From positions 6,821,501 through 6,885,500 of the forward strand of contig NZ_CP069338.1 of the NCBI RefSeq assembly GCF_016859125.1: DNA of 64,000 nt, read 5' to 3'. The notes beneath the pieces were generated by a model. That model saw only the letters and a program-made list of their open reading frames with translations, did not search any database and was not told the origin of the DNA. Positions 42,930-51,172 of this stretch are shown piece by piece (the first letter of the stretch is position 1; every line of letters starts with the position of its first letter). The DNA comes from Archangium violaceum (lineage in GTDB: Bacteria; Myxococcota; Myxococcia; Myxococcales; Myxococcaceae). Both the position numbers and the translations under genes were made by a program.

Positions 42930-45143
42930 GTGAGCAACCGGTTCTCGAGGACGTTCTTCGCGGCGTGGCTGGGTGCCAGCCTGGCCGCGTGCGGGGCGAT
43001 GCAGGAGGGCGAGGCGCCCGTCCAGACGGGTGATGACGCCGACATCCAGTCCGCGCTGGCCCGCATCCAGGGGGCCCGGGTGCTCGGCACCGACGGAGAG
43101 GTTCCCTACTCCATCCGAGGCCAGCTCGGCCGGGCCTCCCAGCTCTCCGGGGCGCTGCGCTCCTCGGCGGAGGTGGACGTGCGTGAGGCGCTCGCCACCG
43201 TCGCTCCGGTGTTCCGGCTGAACGAGAACGACCTGGTGCTCAAGCGCGCCACGGTGGACGCCCAGGGCCACCGGCACCTGCGCTTCCAGCAGATGAAGAA
43301 CGGCCTGCAGGTGGTGGGGGGCGAGCTGGTGCTGCACGTGGACGCGGCGAACAATGTCTATGCGGCCAACGGCTCGGCCCGGGACGGCTCGAAGGTATCC
43401 GCCGAGGCGAAGGTAGCCCCCGAGGCGGCGCTGAAGGTGGCTATCGAGGGCTCCACCGCGCGGGGCGCTTCCGCCAGCGGCACGAGGCTCGTCTACCTGC
43501 GCGCCGAGGGCAGCCCGGAGCCGCGGCTGGCCTACGAGGTGCGCGTGAAGGGCGAGCGCGACGGCATGCCCGCTGATGATCTCGTCTACGTGGACGCGCA
43601 GCGCGGCGGCCTCCTGCTGGTCAACCCGCTCATCCACTCCGCGCTCGACCGCAAGGTGTACTCGGCCAACAACGGCTCGAGCACGCCGGGCACCCTCAAG
43701 CGCAGCGAGGGCCAGGCGCCCATTGGCGACGCGCACGTCGACATGAACTACGACATGCTGGGCGCCACCTACAATTGCTACCAGACACTGTTCGGCCGCG
43801 ACTCGTATGACAACGCGGGCGCCACGCTCATCAGCACCGTCCACTACGGCAGCAACTACGTCAACGCCTACTGGGACGGCACCCAGATGGTGTACGGCGA
43901 TGGCGATGGCGTGGACTCCATCGAGCTGGGCAAGGACCTGGACGTGACCGTGCACGAGCTCACCCACGCCGTGACGGACACGGAGTCGAACCTCATCTAC
44001 TCGGGAGAGTCCGGCGGCCTCAACGAGTCCATGTCCGACATCTTCGCCGGTGTGTGCGAGAGCTGGACGCGCGACTGGGCCGTGGACGCGGAGGTCTTCA
44101 TGGTTGGCGAGGACATCTGGACGCCGGGCACCGCGAACGACGCCCTGCGCTACATGGACGATCCGGCCAAGGATGGCGTCTCGCTCGACTTCTACGCGGA
44201 CTACGGCGGGCAGGACGTGCACTACAGCTCGGGCATCAGCAACCTGGTGTTCTCGCTGCTGTCCAAGGGAGGCACGCACCCGAGAGGCAAGACGAGCAAC
44301 GCGGTGCCGGCCATCGGACCGGAGAAGGCCGGGCGCATCTTCTACAAGGCGAACACGGACCTCTTCACGGCCAGCACTACGTTCGAGCAGGCCAAGACGT
44401 ACACGGTGCAGGCGGCCGAGGCGCTCTACGGAGCGGGCTCGGCGGAGTCTGCGGCGGTGACCGAGGCGTGGAAGGCCGTGGGCGTGCCTCCGCCTCCCCC
44501 GGTGGTCACCGCGCTGACCAACGGCGTGGCGGTGAGCGGCCTCTCCGGCAGCTCCGGCAACAAGAAGTACTACTCGCTCGAGGTCCCCGCCGGTCAGTCC
44601 AGCCTGGCGTTCGACATCAGCGGCGGCACGGGTGACGCGGACCTGTACGTGCGCTACGGCGCCGTCCCCAGCTCCAGCGCCTACGACTGCCGTCCGTACA
44701 AGGGTGGCAACACGGAGAGCTGCTCCTTCACCAACCCGCAGGCCGGCACCTGGTACGTGATGCTCAACGCCTACTCGGCCTACTCGGGCGTGACGCTCGA
44801 AGGCACCTATGGTGGCGGGAGCGGTGGTGGCGGTACGGGCACGCCCGTGAGCCAGACGGCCAGCGGCAGTGTGGCCCGTCGCGAGAACGTCCACTTCGGG
44901 CCCTACAGTGTGCTGGCGGGTACCACCTTCTCGGTGACGATGACGGGCACGGGCAACCCCGACCTGTACGCGCGCTTCGGCTCGGCGCCCACCACCAGCA
45001 AATTCGACTGCCGCTCGAACGCGTCCGGTGCCTCGGAGACGTGCTCGCTCACCGTACCGTCCGGCCAGAGCACCGCGTACGTCATGGTGCGCGGGGCCTC
45101 CGCGGGCACGTACAACCTGACCATCAGCTACACCCAGCCGTAG
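42930..45143 (+). CDS. M4-family metalloprotease lipoprotein with two PPC domains (copy 2)
   Basis: 737 residues, with the same architecture and start as copy 1 (GTG 42930). Lipobox LAAC, propeptide almost identical to copy 1, HELTH at 342-346 with third ligand E366, and DVHYSSGISN. The linker before the last PPC domain is expanded (Gly/Ser-rich). Long stretches (propeptide, and the segment around the catalytic His) are nearly identical to copy 1 at DNA level, while 41340-41470 vs 43640-43770 and the PPC region have diverged. Both copies are intact and likely active. Confidence 0.92.
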   Translation: MSNRFSRTFFAAWLGASLAACGAMQEGEAPVQTGDDADIQSALARIQGARVLGTDGEVPYSIRGQLGRASQLSGALRSSAEVDVREALATVAPVFRLNENDLVLKRATVDAQGHRHLRFQQMKNGLQVVGGELVLHVDAANNVYAANGSARDGSKVSAEAKVAPEAALKVAIEGSTARGASASGTRLVYLRAEGSPEPRLAYEVRVKGERDGMPADDLVYVDAQRGGLLLVNPLIHSALDRKVYSANNGSSTPGTLKRSEGQAPIGDAHVDMNYDMLGATYNCYQTLFGRDSYDNAGATLISTVHYGSNYVNAYWDGTQMVYGDGDGVDSIELGKDLDVTVHELTHAVTDTESNLIYSGESGGLNESMSDIFAGVCESWTRDWAVDAEVFMVGEDIWTPGTANDALRYMDDPAKDGVSLDFYADYGGQDVHYSSGISNLVFSLLSKGGTHPRGKTSNAVPAIGPEKAGRIFYKANTDLFTASTTFEQAKTYTVQAAEALYGAGSAESAAVTEAWKAVGVPPPPPVVTALTNGVAVSGLSGSSGNKKYYSLEVPAGQSSLAFDISGGTGDADLYVRYGAVPSSSAYDCRPYKGGNTESCSFTNPQAGTWYVMLNAYSAYSGVTLEGTYGGGSGGGGTGTPVSQTASGSVARRENVHFGPYSVLAGTTFSVTMTGTGNPDLYARFGSAPTTSKFDCRSNASGASETCSLTVPSGQSTAYVMVRGASAGTYNLTISYTQP

Positions 45144-45170
45144 CTCCGGCGGGCAGGATGGGTTGAGCGG

Positions 45171-45198
45171 CGGGCGGCTCTCCTCGAGGGGCCGCCCG
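45171..45198. terminator. Bidirectional hairpin between protease copy 2 and the UPF0489 gene
   Basis: 8-bp arms CGGGCGGC and GCCGCCCG with a 12-nt loop, in the 62-bp convergent gap. No T-run; a weak intrinsic terminator or transcript-end structure. Confidence 0.55.
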
Positions 45199-45205
45199 TC
45201 GTGCT

Positions 45206-46168
45206 TCAGGGGTGCTGGAGCCGCACCTTCCCGGGGAGCTGGCGCAGCAGGTTCAACAGCCGGAGCGACGAGTGGACGCTGCCCTGGATTTCCCAGGGGT
45301 CGATCTTGTCTCCGCCGTTGGTGAACTGGGGCGAGAGCACGAAGACGCGCACCCGGGCGCCCTCCATCATCCCGTGGAAGCGCGGGTCTCGGAGGAGCCC
45401 GCTGCTGAGCCGCAACTGGGGCGCGGGCTGGAAGTAGTCCAGGTCCAGCGACACCCAATCGGCCTGGACCACTTCGGGCCGCGCGAGCACTCGGCTCCAG
45501 TGAAGCTCCGAGGTATCCACGAACCAGGGGACGAGCGTGGAGAAGCCCACGTCGCGGCCGGTCATCCGGGCCGTCGACTCGGCCTTGGCGGTGGTGAAGA
45601 AGATGTCCTGCTCGGTGAGGACGGGAGCCGAGTCTTCCGGCCGCTTCAGTCCCTCGAAGAGCTTCCACCAGGTGGCCGCCTGCGGCGGGACGCGTGCCTC
45701 CAGGTAGCTATCCTTGCACCAGTCCGAGTGGCGATCCGCGTGGAAGAGGGCACGCGGCAGCTCGCCGGTGGTCCGGTAGTGGTACAGGGCCACGTCGAGC
45801 ATGTGGTGATCGCGCAGCAGGTAGTCGGCCTGGCCGGAGTGGCCGCGCATCACCAGGACGTTGCCCCGGAGCACCGAGTCCATGTCCCGCATCGTGAGCG
45901 CACCGCGCCAGGGGAGTTCCTCGAAGGTGAGCTGCTGGCCCGTGTAGGGCTTCTCGCCCGCGTCTCCAACCTCGTTCTCCGGGCCGGACCAGCGGTGCAC
46001 CCGCTGCTCGAAGCGGTCGGCCTCATCGGCTCCGAGGACCTCGCGGGCGACCGCCCGGATGTCACGCTGGAGGCCCGCCGCGGGAATTTCCGGGGAGAAG
46101 GCCGCGCGGAGCTGGAACGCGTAGGCCGCGTCCGTGGGCTTCTTCCAATCGGTGTAGCGGATGAGCAC
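45206..46168 (-). CDS. UPF0489 family protein
   Basis: 320 residues of a UPF0489-type (C5orf22-like) protein: LLRDHHMLDVALYHYRTTGE, LFHADRHSDWCKDSYLEARV (His/Asp cluster), and WVSLDLDYFQPAPQLRLSSG. The H-D-x-H-x-D and D-L-D-Y-F patterns suggest a metal-dependent arginase/deacetylase-like fold; function is unknown. GTG 46168 was chosen because GAGGA lies 7 nt upstream and it begins the conserved part; an in-frame GTG at 46258 is the alternative. Confidence 0.7.
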   Translation of the reverse strand: MLIRYTDWKKPTDAAYAFQLRAAFSPEIPAAGLQRDIRAVAREVLGADEADRFEQRVHRWSGPENEVGDAGEKPYTGQQLTFEELPWRGALTMRDMDSVLRGNVLVMRGHSGQADYLLRDHHMLDVALYHYRTTGELPRALFHADRHSDWCKDSYLEARVPPQAATWWKLFEGLKRPEDSAPVLTEQDIFFTTAKAESTARMTGRDVGFSTLVPWFVDTSELHWSRVLARPEVVQADWVSLDLDYFQPAPQLRLSSGLLRDPRFHGMMEGARVRVFVLSPQFTNGGDKIDPWEIQGSVHSSLRLLNLLRQLPGKVRLQHP

Positions 46169-46290
46169 GTGAGGGGTCCTCGGGGGTCGCCTGCCTGGTG
46201 TGACCAGCGAGGCATGGCGGCGTGGGCGGTAGATGACCGGAAACAGCGGCGCCGTCACGGAAATTGCGAAACCCCGCCGGCTCCGTCCCG

Positions 46291-46347
46291 CCGGAAGCTG
46301 GAGCTCCTCGACGAGCGCCTTGTGCAGCCAGCGCCGTTCGGCCGGAG
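46291..46347 (-). pseudogene. 3' fragment of a type II thioesterase gene
   Basis: About 57 bp on the minus strand translate as AERRWLHKALVEELQLPAG and match the last residues of the intact thioesterase encoded at 49735-50526 (AERLRLHKAIVEDLQLPA). Base identity is high and in the same orientation. It is a fragment only; no upstream thioesterase sequence was found. Confidence 0.6.
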
Positions 46348-46537
46348 GGAGGCGGGGGGATGGTGGGCAGCATGAAACTCCTCCTCAAGTGCCTTGGCCT
46401 CCAGCTGGCCTCCTCCGCAGATGCCAGAGCCTTGGAGGATGGCCTCTGTGGAACTGCCTCCGCGCCCGTCTCACGGATGGCCGCCTCGCGGAAGATGGGC
46501 TGATGGGGTCAGGCATGGCGATGCACACCTGCTAGAG

Positions 46538-46800
46538 GTGAAGTTCGTCGAAAATCCCGGCAGCAGTCCCTTTGTCCATGGCTCGAGCTGTGGTGAGGGC
46601 ATTCGCCAGGCCATCCGAGGTAAAGAACTCGCTCAATTCCGAAGGTATGCCGCCATCCTGAAGGACCCGGACACGCCAGCCGTCGGGCTCGAGGTCATCA
46701 CCAACGACGCTCGTGCCGTGCCTTTCTTCGAGTCCATTCCGCAAGAGCTGGACCGCTCTGGTTGGAGCATCCCGCCTGGGGACTTCGCCCGATTGCTGCG
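46538..46800 (+). pseudogene. Fragment resembling the C-terminal part of a polymorphic toxin (Tox-REase-5-like)
   Basis: A plus frame reads EVKFVENPGSSPFVHGSSC then QFRRYAAILKDPDTPAVGLE and VITNDARAVPFFESIPQEL. This pattern is what I recall from C-terminal toxin domains of the restriction-endonuclease-fold group in myxobacteria. No start or upstream domain is present, and the normal end of the domain is replaced. It is probably a decayed toxin tail. The family call is from memory. Confidence 0.45.
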
Positions 46801-46845
46801 CTTGCGTTGGCCTGGAGCACTGGTCGAGGAACACCCCGAGGCAGA

Positions 46846-46986
46846 CGGTCCCCGGTGCCTTCGGGCGACTGGCTCCTCTCCTGCGACCGGGGTTACCTCC
46901 ACTTGGAGCCCCACACCTCCGTGGCGGACATTGTCCGGGCCTGTACTGGGAATGTGGAGGCTTCCCCCGAACCGGATAGGCGATAG
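46846..46986 (+). pseudogene. Coding-like fragment following the toxin remnant (possible immunity-gene tail)
   Basis: In a different frame from the toxin remnant, codons read SGDWLLSCDRGYLHLEPHTS then VADIVRACTGNVEASPEPD to a stop at 46984-46986. It looks like the natural end of a small protein, with no start. Its position after the toxin tail suggests an immunity gene, but no family was recognised. Confidence 0.35.
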
Positions 46987-47034
46987 AGCCGGGTCGATGT
47001 CAGAGAATTTGAAACGGCTCCGTCCTCACGGCGC

Positions 47035-47667
47035 TCAGAACACCTGGCCGCATTTCTCGATGATGAACGTACCGTTCTCCAGGAGCTCCTTTTGGAGCGC
47101 GGCGTCTCCTGGCTTCAGCTGACTGCGCGCCACGAGGTCTGGTTGTCTTCGAGAGCGCGCGTAGCACTCCTGCGCGAGCGCCGCCCCTTGCGCGCCTCCG
47201 TGGTCGAAGACGAAGAAGTCCGGATAGGTCTCGACGAAACGCACCGGGTACGTCTTGCCAACCCGTGGATGGAAACCCTCGACCTCGGGCGATTGCAGGA
47301 CGTTCGTCTCGAGGAACTCGATGGGATGGAGCTCCTCGCTGCCCCGTCGCTTGAGGAAACCGACGAAGTTGTAGAGCCGCCTTTTATTGACGAACGTGCT
47401 CGAGGGTTCCTGGCGGGAGAGGACCACCTCTCCCTCCACCCCGTTGCGCTGGATCCAGACAGCCAGCGTGTCGAAGCCCGCCACCCCCAGGTAGACATAC
47501 GCCGCCAGCAGGGCCACGAGGACCACGCCACCTGCCCTGGCGCGGGGGGCCGTTTTTCGGAGGAGTACCCCCGCCACCAGGAAGGTGAGAACCGCCACCG
47601 CGAACAGGATGCCGTAGTACTCGTGAACGAACTTCAGAACGGAGAACAGCCACTTGGATGCCATCAT
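47035..47667 (-). CDS. Two-helix membrane protein of unknown function
   Basis: 210 residues. Two hydrophobic segments near 17-35 (ILFAVAVLTFLVAGVLL) and 45-62 (GGVVLVALLAAYVYLGVAG) are followed by a ~140-residue polar domain with three Cys (RNGVEGEVVLSRQEPSSTFV, GKTYPVRFVETYPDFFVFDH), ending ENGTFIIEKCGQVF. ATG 47667 or 47664 begins the protein; the longer frame upstream is not coding. The flanks are remnants, so this may be a surviving accessory gene. No family recognised. Confidence 0.6.
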   Translation of the reverse strand: MMASKWLFSVLKFVHEYYGILFAVAVLTFLVAGVLLRKTAPRARAGGVVLVALLAAYVYLGVAGFDTLAVWIQRNGVEGEVVLSRQEPSSTFVNKRRLYNFVGFLKRRGSEELHPIEFLETNVLQSPEVEGFHPRVGKTYPVRFVETYPDFFVFDHGGAQGAALAQECYARSRRQPDLVARSQLKPGDAALQKELLENGTFIIEKCGQVF

Positions 47668-47744
47668 CTTTGGGTCAGTATCCAGGTTGCATTTCCTCGG
47701 GCCAAGGTAGCGGGTCGAACCTGGCCCTACAAGCGGGGCTGCCT

Positions 47745-47870
47745 CTATTCTCCCGGGCTGTCCTTGCTTCTCCTCCTTCGACGCTCCACGATGGAGAAGG
47801 GGAAGAAGGCGCGGTGATTGATGTTCCGGTAGTACGCCGCCAGATAGTGCTCGCCGCACCCGGGCCAGAC
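47745..47870 (-). pseudogene. C-terminal remnant of an unidentified protein
   Basis: Between the LysR stop and the membrane protein gene, a minus frame reads GCGEHYLAAYYRNINHRAFF, then PFSIVERRRRRSKDSPGE to a stop. It has no start and abuts the LysR gene end, so it looks like a natural protein end left by deletion. I do not recognise the family. Confidence 0.35.
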
Positions 47871-48758
47871 TCAGACCTTCAGCATCTCGATCAACGCGCG
47901 CAGCGCCGCCGGAACGTGTCGGCGGCTCGGGTAATAGAGAAAAAAGCCGGGGAACGCTGGGCTCCAATCCTCGAGGACTCGGAGCATCCGTCCCTGGCGC
48001 AGGTGTTCGGCGACATGCGCTTCGACCGCGTAGGCGAGTCCCACCCCCTCCAGGGCAGCCGCCGTCATCAGGTCCGGATCGTCGAGCACGAGCGGGCCGC
48101 TGACGGCGAGGGTGTGTATTTCACCCGCACGCTCGAGCTCCCAGCGGTAGACCACTCCGCTGGAGATGTGGCGATAGCCAATACACCGGTGCTTCTTCAG
48201 GTCGGACGGGGTTCGCGGCGGTGCATGTTCTCTGAAGTACGCGGGTGAGCCGACAACCGCGGTGCGCATGTCAGGGCTGACCCGCACGGAGATCATCTCC
48301 CGCCCGACGTTCTCGCCGAGACGGATCCCCGCATCGAACCGCCGGTCGACGATGTCGACGAATCCATCTTCGACCGCCACCTCCAGCGTGACCTCTGGGT
48401 ACTCTCGCGCGAACCGGCCGAGCATCGGCGCCAGCACCATCATCGCGGCCATCCGCGGCACGTTGAGCCGCACCGTGCCCGTCGGCCTGCCGCGGAAATC
48501 GTTCACGGTATCGACGGCTCTCGCGATGTCGCCAAAGGCTGGCGTGAGCTGTGAGAGCAGCCGCTCACCCGCCTCGGTCGGCGAGACGCTTCGCGTCGTC
48601 CGATTGAGGAGCCGCACGCCGAGCCGGGTTTCGAGAGCGCGCAAGGAATGGCTCAGGGTCGAGGGCTTCATGCCCAGCCTCGCCGCCGCGCGCCGGAAGC
48701 TGCGCTCCTCCGCGACGGCGACGAAGGCGGCTAGTTCGGCGAATTCGGACCCGCGCAT
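47871..48758 (-). CDS. LysR family transcriptional regulator
   Basis: 295 residues. The N-terminal HTH reads FAELAAFVAVAEERSFRRAA then ARLGMKPSTLSHSLRALE and NRTTRSVSPTEAGERLL. The C-terminal substrate-binding domain follows (GTVRLNVPRMAAMMVLAPML; VEDGFVDIVDRRFDAGIRLG), typical of the AaeR/DmlR-like group. AGGAG lies 7 nt before ATG 48758, which decides the start. It diverges from an SDR gene across 96 bp and probably controls it. Confidence 0.92.
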   Translation of the reverse strand: MRGSEFAELAAFVAVAEERSFRRAAARLGMKPSTLSHSLRALETRLGVRLLNRTTRSVSPTEAGERLLSQLTPAFGDIARAVDTVNDFRGRPTGTVRLNVPRMAAMMVLAPMLGRFAREYPEVTLEVAVEDGFVDIVDRRFDAGIRLGENVGREMISVRVSPDMRTAVVGSPAYFREHAPPRTPSDLKKHRCIGYRHISSGVVYRWELERAGEIHTLAVSGPLVLDDPDLMTAAALEGVGLAYAVEAHVAEHLRQGRMLRVLEDWSPAFPGFFLYYPSRRHVPAALRALIEMLKV

Positions 48759-48854
48759 TGATGGCTCCTGGCCATCAGTACATACGGAAGTCAGCGCGTT
48801 ATCGCTAGCGGTCCCGCCGAATACCTTCGCCTCATCCATCGAACGGAGGCATCC

Positions 48855-49664
48855 ATGTCCGGCATCACCGAACCGCGAACATCGCACGTCATCCACCCAT
48901 CCCGCCGGCTCGAAGGCCAGGTCGCGCTCGTGACCGGCGGAGGCACCGGCATCGGTCGCGCCGCAGCGCTCGCCTTCGCCCGGGAGGGCGCGAGCGTCGT
49001 CCTGGCGGGTCGCCGTCAGACGGAGCTCGACGAGGTGGCGCACCGTGTTGAAGCAGAGGGCGGCAAGGCCCTCGCCATCTCGGCCGACGTGGCGCGCGCG
49101 GCGGACGTCGAGGCGCTCGTGGAAGGCACGCTCGAGCGGTTCGGCCGGCTCGACTGCGCCTTCAACAACGCGGGTATCCAGGGCGCGTTCGCTCCCATCG
49201 CCGACCTGTCCGAGTCCGACTTCGACCAGGTGATGGCCATCAACCTGAAGGGCGCCTGGCTCTCCATGAAATACGAGATCGCCGCCATGCTCCGGCGGGG
49301 CTCGGGCGGCGCCATCGTGAACACGTCGTCGTGGCTGGCCAAGGGCGCAGCGGTGGGTTCGTCCGTCTATTCGGCCAGCAAGGGCGCGCTCGACGCGATG
49401 ATCCGGGCCGTGGCTCTGGAAGTCGCCGGCCAGGGCATCCGCGTCAACAATGTCAACCCGGGGATCATCGACACTCCGATGCTTCGCCGGTCCGTCGACG
49501 ACGAGATGGCCAGGCCGTTCGTTGCGTTCACACCGGCCAGGCGCCTCGGAGAACCGGCCGACGTCGGCGACGTGGCCGTCTGGCTCTGCACCCAGGAGGC
49601 ACGCTTCGTCACGGGTCAGTCGCTCCTCGTCGACGGCGGGTTCACGATCGCTGGGATGCGTTGA
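48855..49664 (+). CDS. SDR family oxidoreductase
   Basis: 269 residues of the classical short-chain dehydrogenase family: VALVTGGGTGIGRAAALAFA (cofactor motif), NNAG, catalytic Ser in NTSSW, YSASK (Tyr/Lys), and PGIIDTPM. GGAGG precedes ATG 48855. Arg/Gly after the second strand suggests NADP(H) preference, which is inferred. Divergent LysR gene nearby. Substrate unknown. Confidence 0.92.
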   Translation: MSGITEPRTSHVIHPSRRLEGQVALVTGGGTGIGRAAALAFAREGASVVLAGRRQTELDEVAHRVEAEGGKALAISADVARAADVEALVEGTLERFGRLDCAFNNAGIQGAFAPIADLSESDFDQVMAINLKGAWLSMKYEIAAMLRRGSGGAIVNTSSWLAKGAAVGSSVYSASKGALDAMIRAVALEVAGQGIRVNNVNPGIIDTPMLRRSVDDEMARPFVAFTPARRLGEPADVGDVAVWLCTQEARFVTGQSLLVDGGFTIAGMR

Positions 49665-49734
49665 TTGGCCAGAACCCGTCGAAGGATGTCATTCGAGCCA
49701 CTCGCGCGACGATACACCGAAGGAATGATGGAGC

Positions 49735-50526
49735 TCAGCCGCCCTTTGCCGCCGGGAGCTGGAGATCCTCGACGATGGCCTTGTGCAGCCGGAGCCGCTC
49801 GGCCGAGAGGAAGAAGTGGTTGCCAGGGAACATGCGCAGGCTGAAGTCCGCGGTGGTCTGATGCCGCCACGCCTCCGCCTCCTGCTGGCTGACCTCCGGG
49901 TCCTGCAGGGCACCGAAGGAGGAGATGGGCACGTCCAGCGGCGGCTCGGGCTGGTACCGGTAGCTCTCTCCGACACTCAGGTCCGCGCGCAGCGCGGGGA
50001 GCACCGTGTCCCGAACATCGTCACTGGTGAGCACCTCCCGGGGGGTGCCGAACCGGGTGGCGACCTCCTCCAGGAACTCCGTATCCGGCAGGTGGGTGAT
50101 GGGGGACGGGGGCGCTTGCCGGAGGTGCAGGGCGGGGCAGGCCGAGAGGAAGAGCCGGGTCGGCATGGGCCCGCCGTTGCGGCGCAGCCAGCGCGCCAGT
50201 TCGAAGGCGGTGATGCCGCCGAAGCTGTGCCCGAAGAGGGCGAAGGGGAGCTGCTTGACGAAGGGGAGCACCATGCCCGCCAGCTTCTCGAGCAGTTCGG
50301 GGAACCGGGTGATGGGGGGCTCGGCGCGGCGGGTGGCGCGGCCCGGCAGCTCGATGGGGCAGACCTCGACCGAGGCGGGGAGCTGGGTGGTCCACAGCCG
50401 GAAGATGGAGGCATCCCCTCCCGCGAAGTGGAAACAGAACAACCGCAAGCTCGCCTGCGGGCGTGGCACGGGGCAGGTAACCCAACGGCGATAGACGGGG
50501 GGTACGCGCATGAGGGTGACTTCCAT
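49735..50526 (-). CDS. Type II (GrsT-like) thioesterase
   Basis: 263 residues: LRLFCFHFAGGDASIFRLWT, VEVCPIELPGRATRRAEPP, nucleophile GHSFGGITAFELARWL, DVPISSFGALQDPEVS with the acid, and FPGNHFFL with catalytic His. Such enzymes edit acyl or peptidyl groups on NRPS/PKS carrier proteins. No NRPS or PKS gene is in the window, so it is an orphan here. ATG 50526 is used; ATG 50511 is also possible. Confidence 0.92.
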   Translation of the reverse strand: MEVTLMRVPPVYRRWVTCPVPRPQASLRLFCFHFAGGDASIFRLWTTQLPASVEVCPIELPGRATRRAEPPITRFPELLEKLAGMVLPFVKQLPFALFGHSFGGITAFELARWLRRNGGPMPTRLFLSACPALHLRQAPPSPITHLPDTEFLEEVATRFGTPREVLTSDDVRDTVLPALRADLSVGESYRYQPEPPLDVPISSFGALQDPEVSQQEAEAWRHQTTADFSLRMFPGNHFFLSAERLRLHKAIVEDLQLPAAKGG

Positions 50527-50667
50527 GCTGCGGAGTGGAGGTGGGCCTCGTCAATACCCCCCCTTTGCACGCGGGGTCCCTCTCAGGTTCTGGTAGGCCC
50601 GGGAGGGGCCCCGGCCAGAACCCCGGCCCGCCGGGTCGCTCCTTCGACAGGGCCAGGGGTCTACGGG

Positions 50668-50982
50668 CTACGGGGTCGTCGCGCAGCCACAGCCGCACTC
50701 ATTGAAGAACGTCGTCTCCCCCTCCTCGCAGACGAAGAGGATGGCGGCACACGTGGCCGGATCGCGCGAGACGTAGCGCAGGTTCGGATCCTTGTAGTCG
50801 CACTTCTTCCGCTCCTCGGTTTCCTCCACGCCTGCAACTGGCGTGGCCTCGGCGCCCTCCTGCTGCCGCACGGTGGAGGCGTCGGACTCCACGGCGGCAT
50901 CCTCGGGCTGCGGACCACAAGCCGCGGTGAAGAGGCTGCCGGCGATGACGAGCGCGCCGATCGAGAGACGAAGCTGTGACAC
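50668..50982 (-). CDS. Small lipoprotein with C-terminal Cys-rich CGCGC motif
   Basis: 104 residues with a lipoprotein signal ending TAAC. The mature part has an acidic linker and a C-terminal domain: CDYKDPNLRYVSRDPATCAA, ILFVCEEGETTFFNECGCGC. Similar CGCGC-tailed domains occur in many myxobacterial lipoproteins; function unknown. GTG 50982 was chosen since AAAGGAG lies 7 nt upstream; a GTG at 51000 is less likely. Direct repeats lie just upstream. Confidence 0.75.
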   Translation of the reverse strand: MSQLRLSIGALVIAGSLFTAACGPQPEDAAVESDASTVRQQEGAEATPVAGVEETEERKKCDYKDPNLRYVSRDPATCAAILFVCEEGETTFFNECGCGCATTP

Positions 50983-51024
50983 GGATGAACTCCTTTGCAC
51001 GTTGATGGACCAGGACCGGCCCGG

Positions 51025-51088
51025 TCCGGCGCAAGGGTTCTCACGAGCCCACTCCGGCGCAAGGGGGCTTACGAGTCCACTCCGGCGC
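51025..51088. repeat. 28-bp direct repeats in the leader of the small lipoprotein gene
   Basis: Two adjacent 28-bp units beginning TCCGGCGCAAGG and ending CGAG.CCAC, at 51025-51052 and 51053-51080, plus 8 bp of a third (51081-51088). They lie 43-106 bp upstream of the start. Together with the rest of 51001-51172 nothing coding was seen. Confidence 0.75.
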
Positions 51089-51172
51089 TCGTCTGTCTTG
51101 TCTTGTCCTCGAAAAGAAGATGCTTTGTTGAATCCGTTCCGGAGCCCCGGGGAGCCCCGCGTCCGCGGAGGG

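Larger units (their letters stand above)
40590..45143 (+). repeat. Tandem gene duplication of the M4 protease, including its upstream leader
   Basis: Unit 1 (about 40590-42811) and unit 2 (about 42886-45143) match throughout, including a shared upstream stretch GGTATGTCAAGAAAGC and the GAGTGCTTCGTGAGCAACCGG around each start. Identity is patchy: near-perfect blocks alternate with diverged ones, suggesting later gene conversion. Confidence 0.85.

Noticed and set aside
42894-45668. Long minus-strand open frame opposite protease copy 2
   Set aside because: Spans two unrelated genes and an intergenic terminator; antisense artefact.
46371-46503. Short plus-strand frame beginning MKLLLKCLGLQLASS
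   Set aside because: No ribosome site, no signal-like pattern after the first residues, no family; probably chance within decayed DNA.
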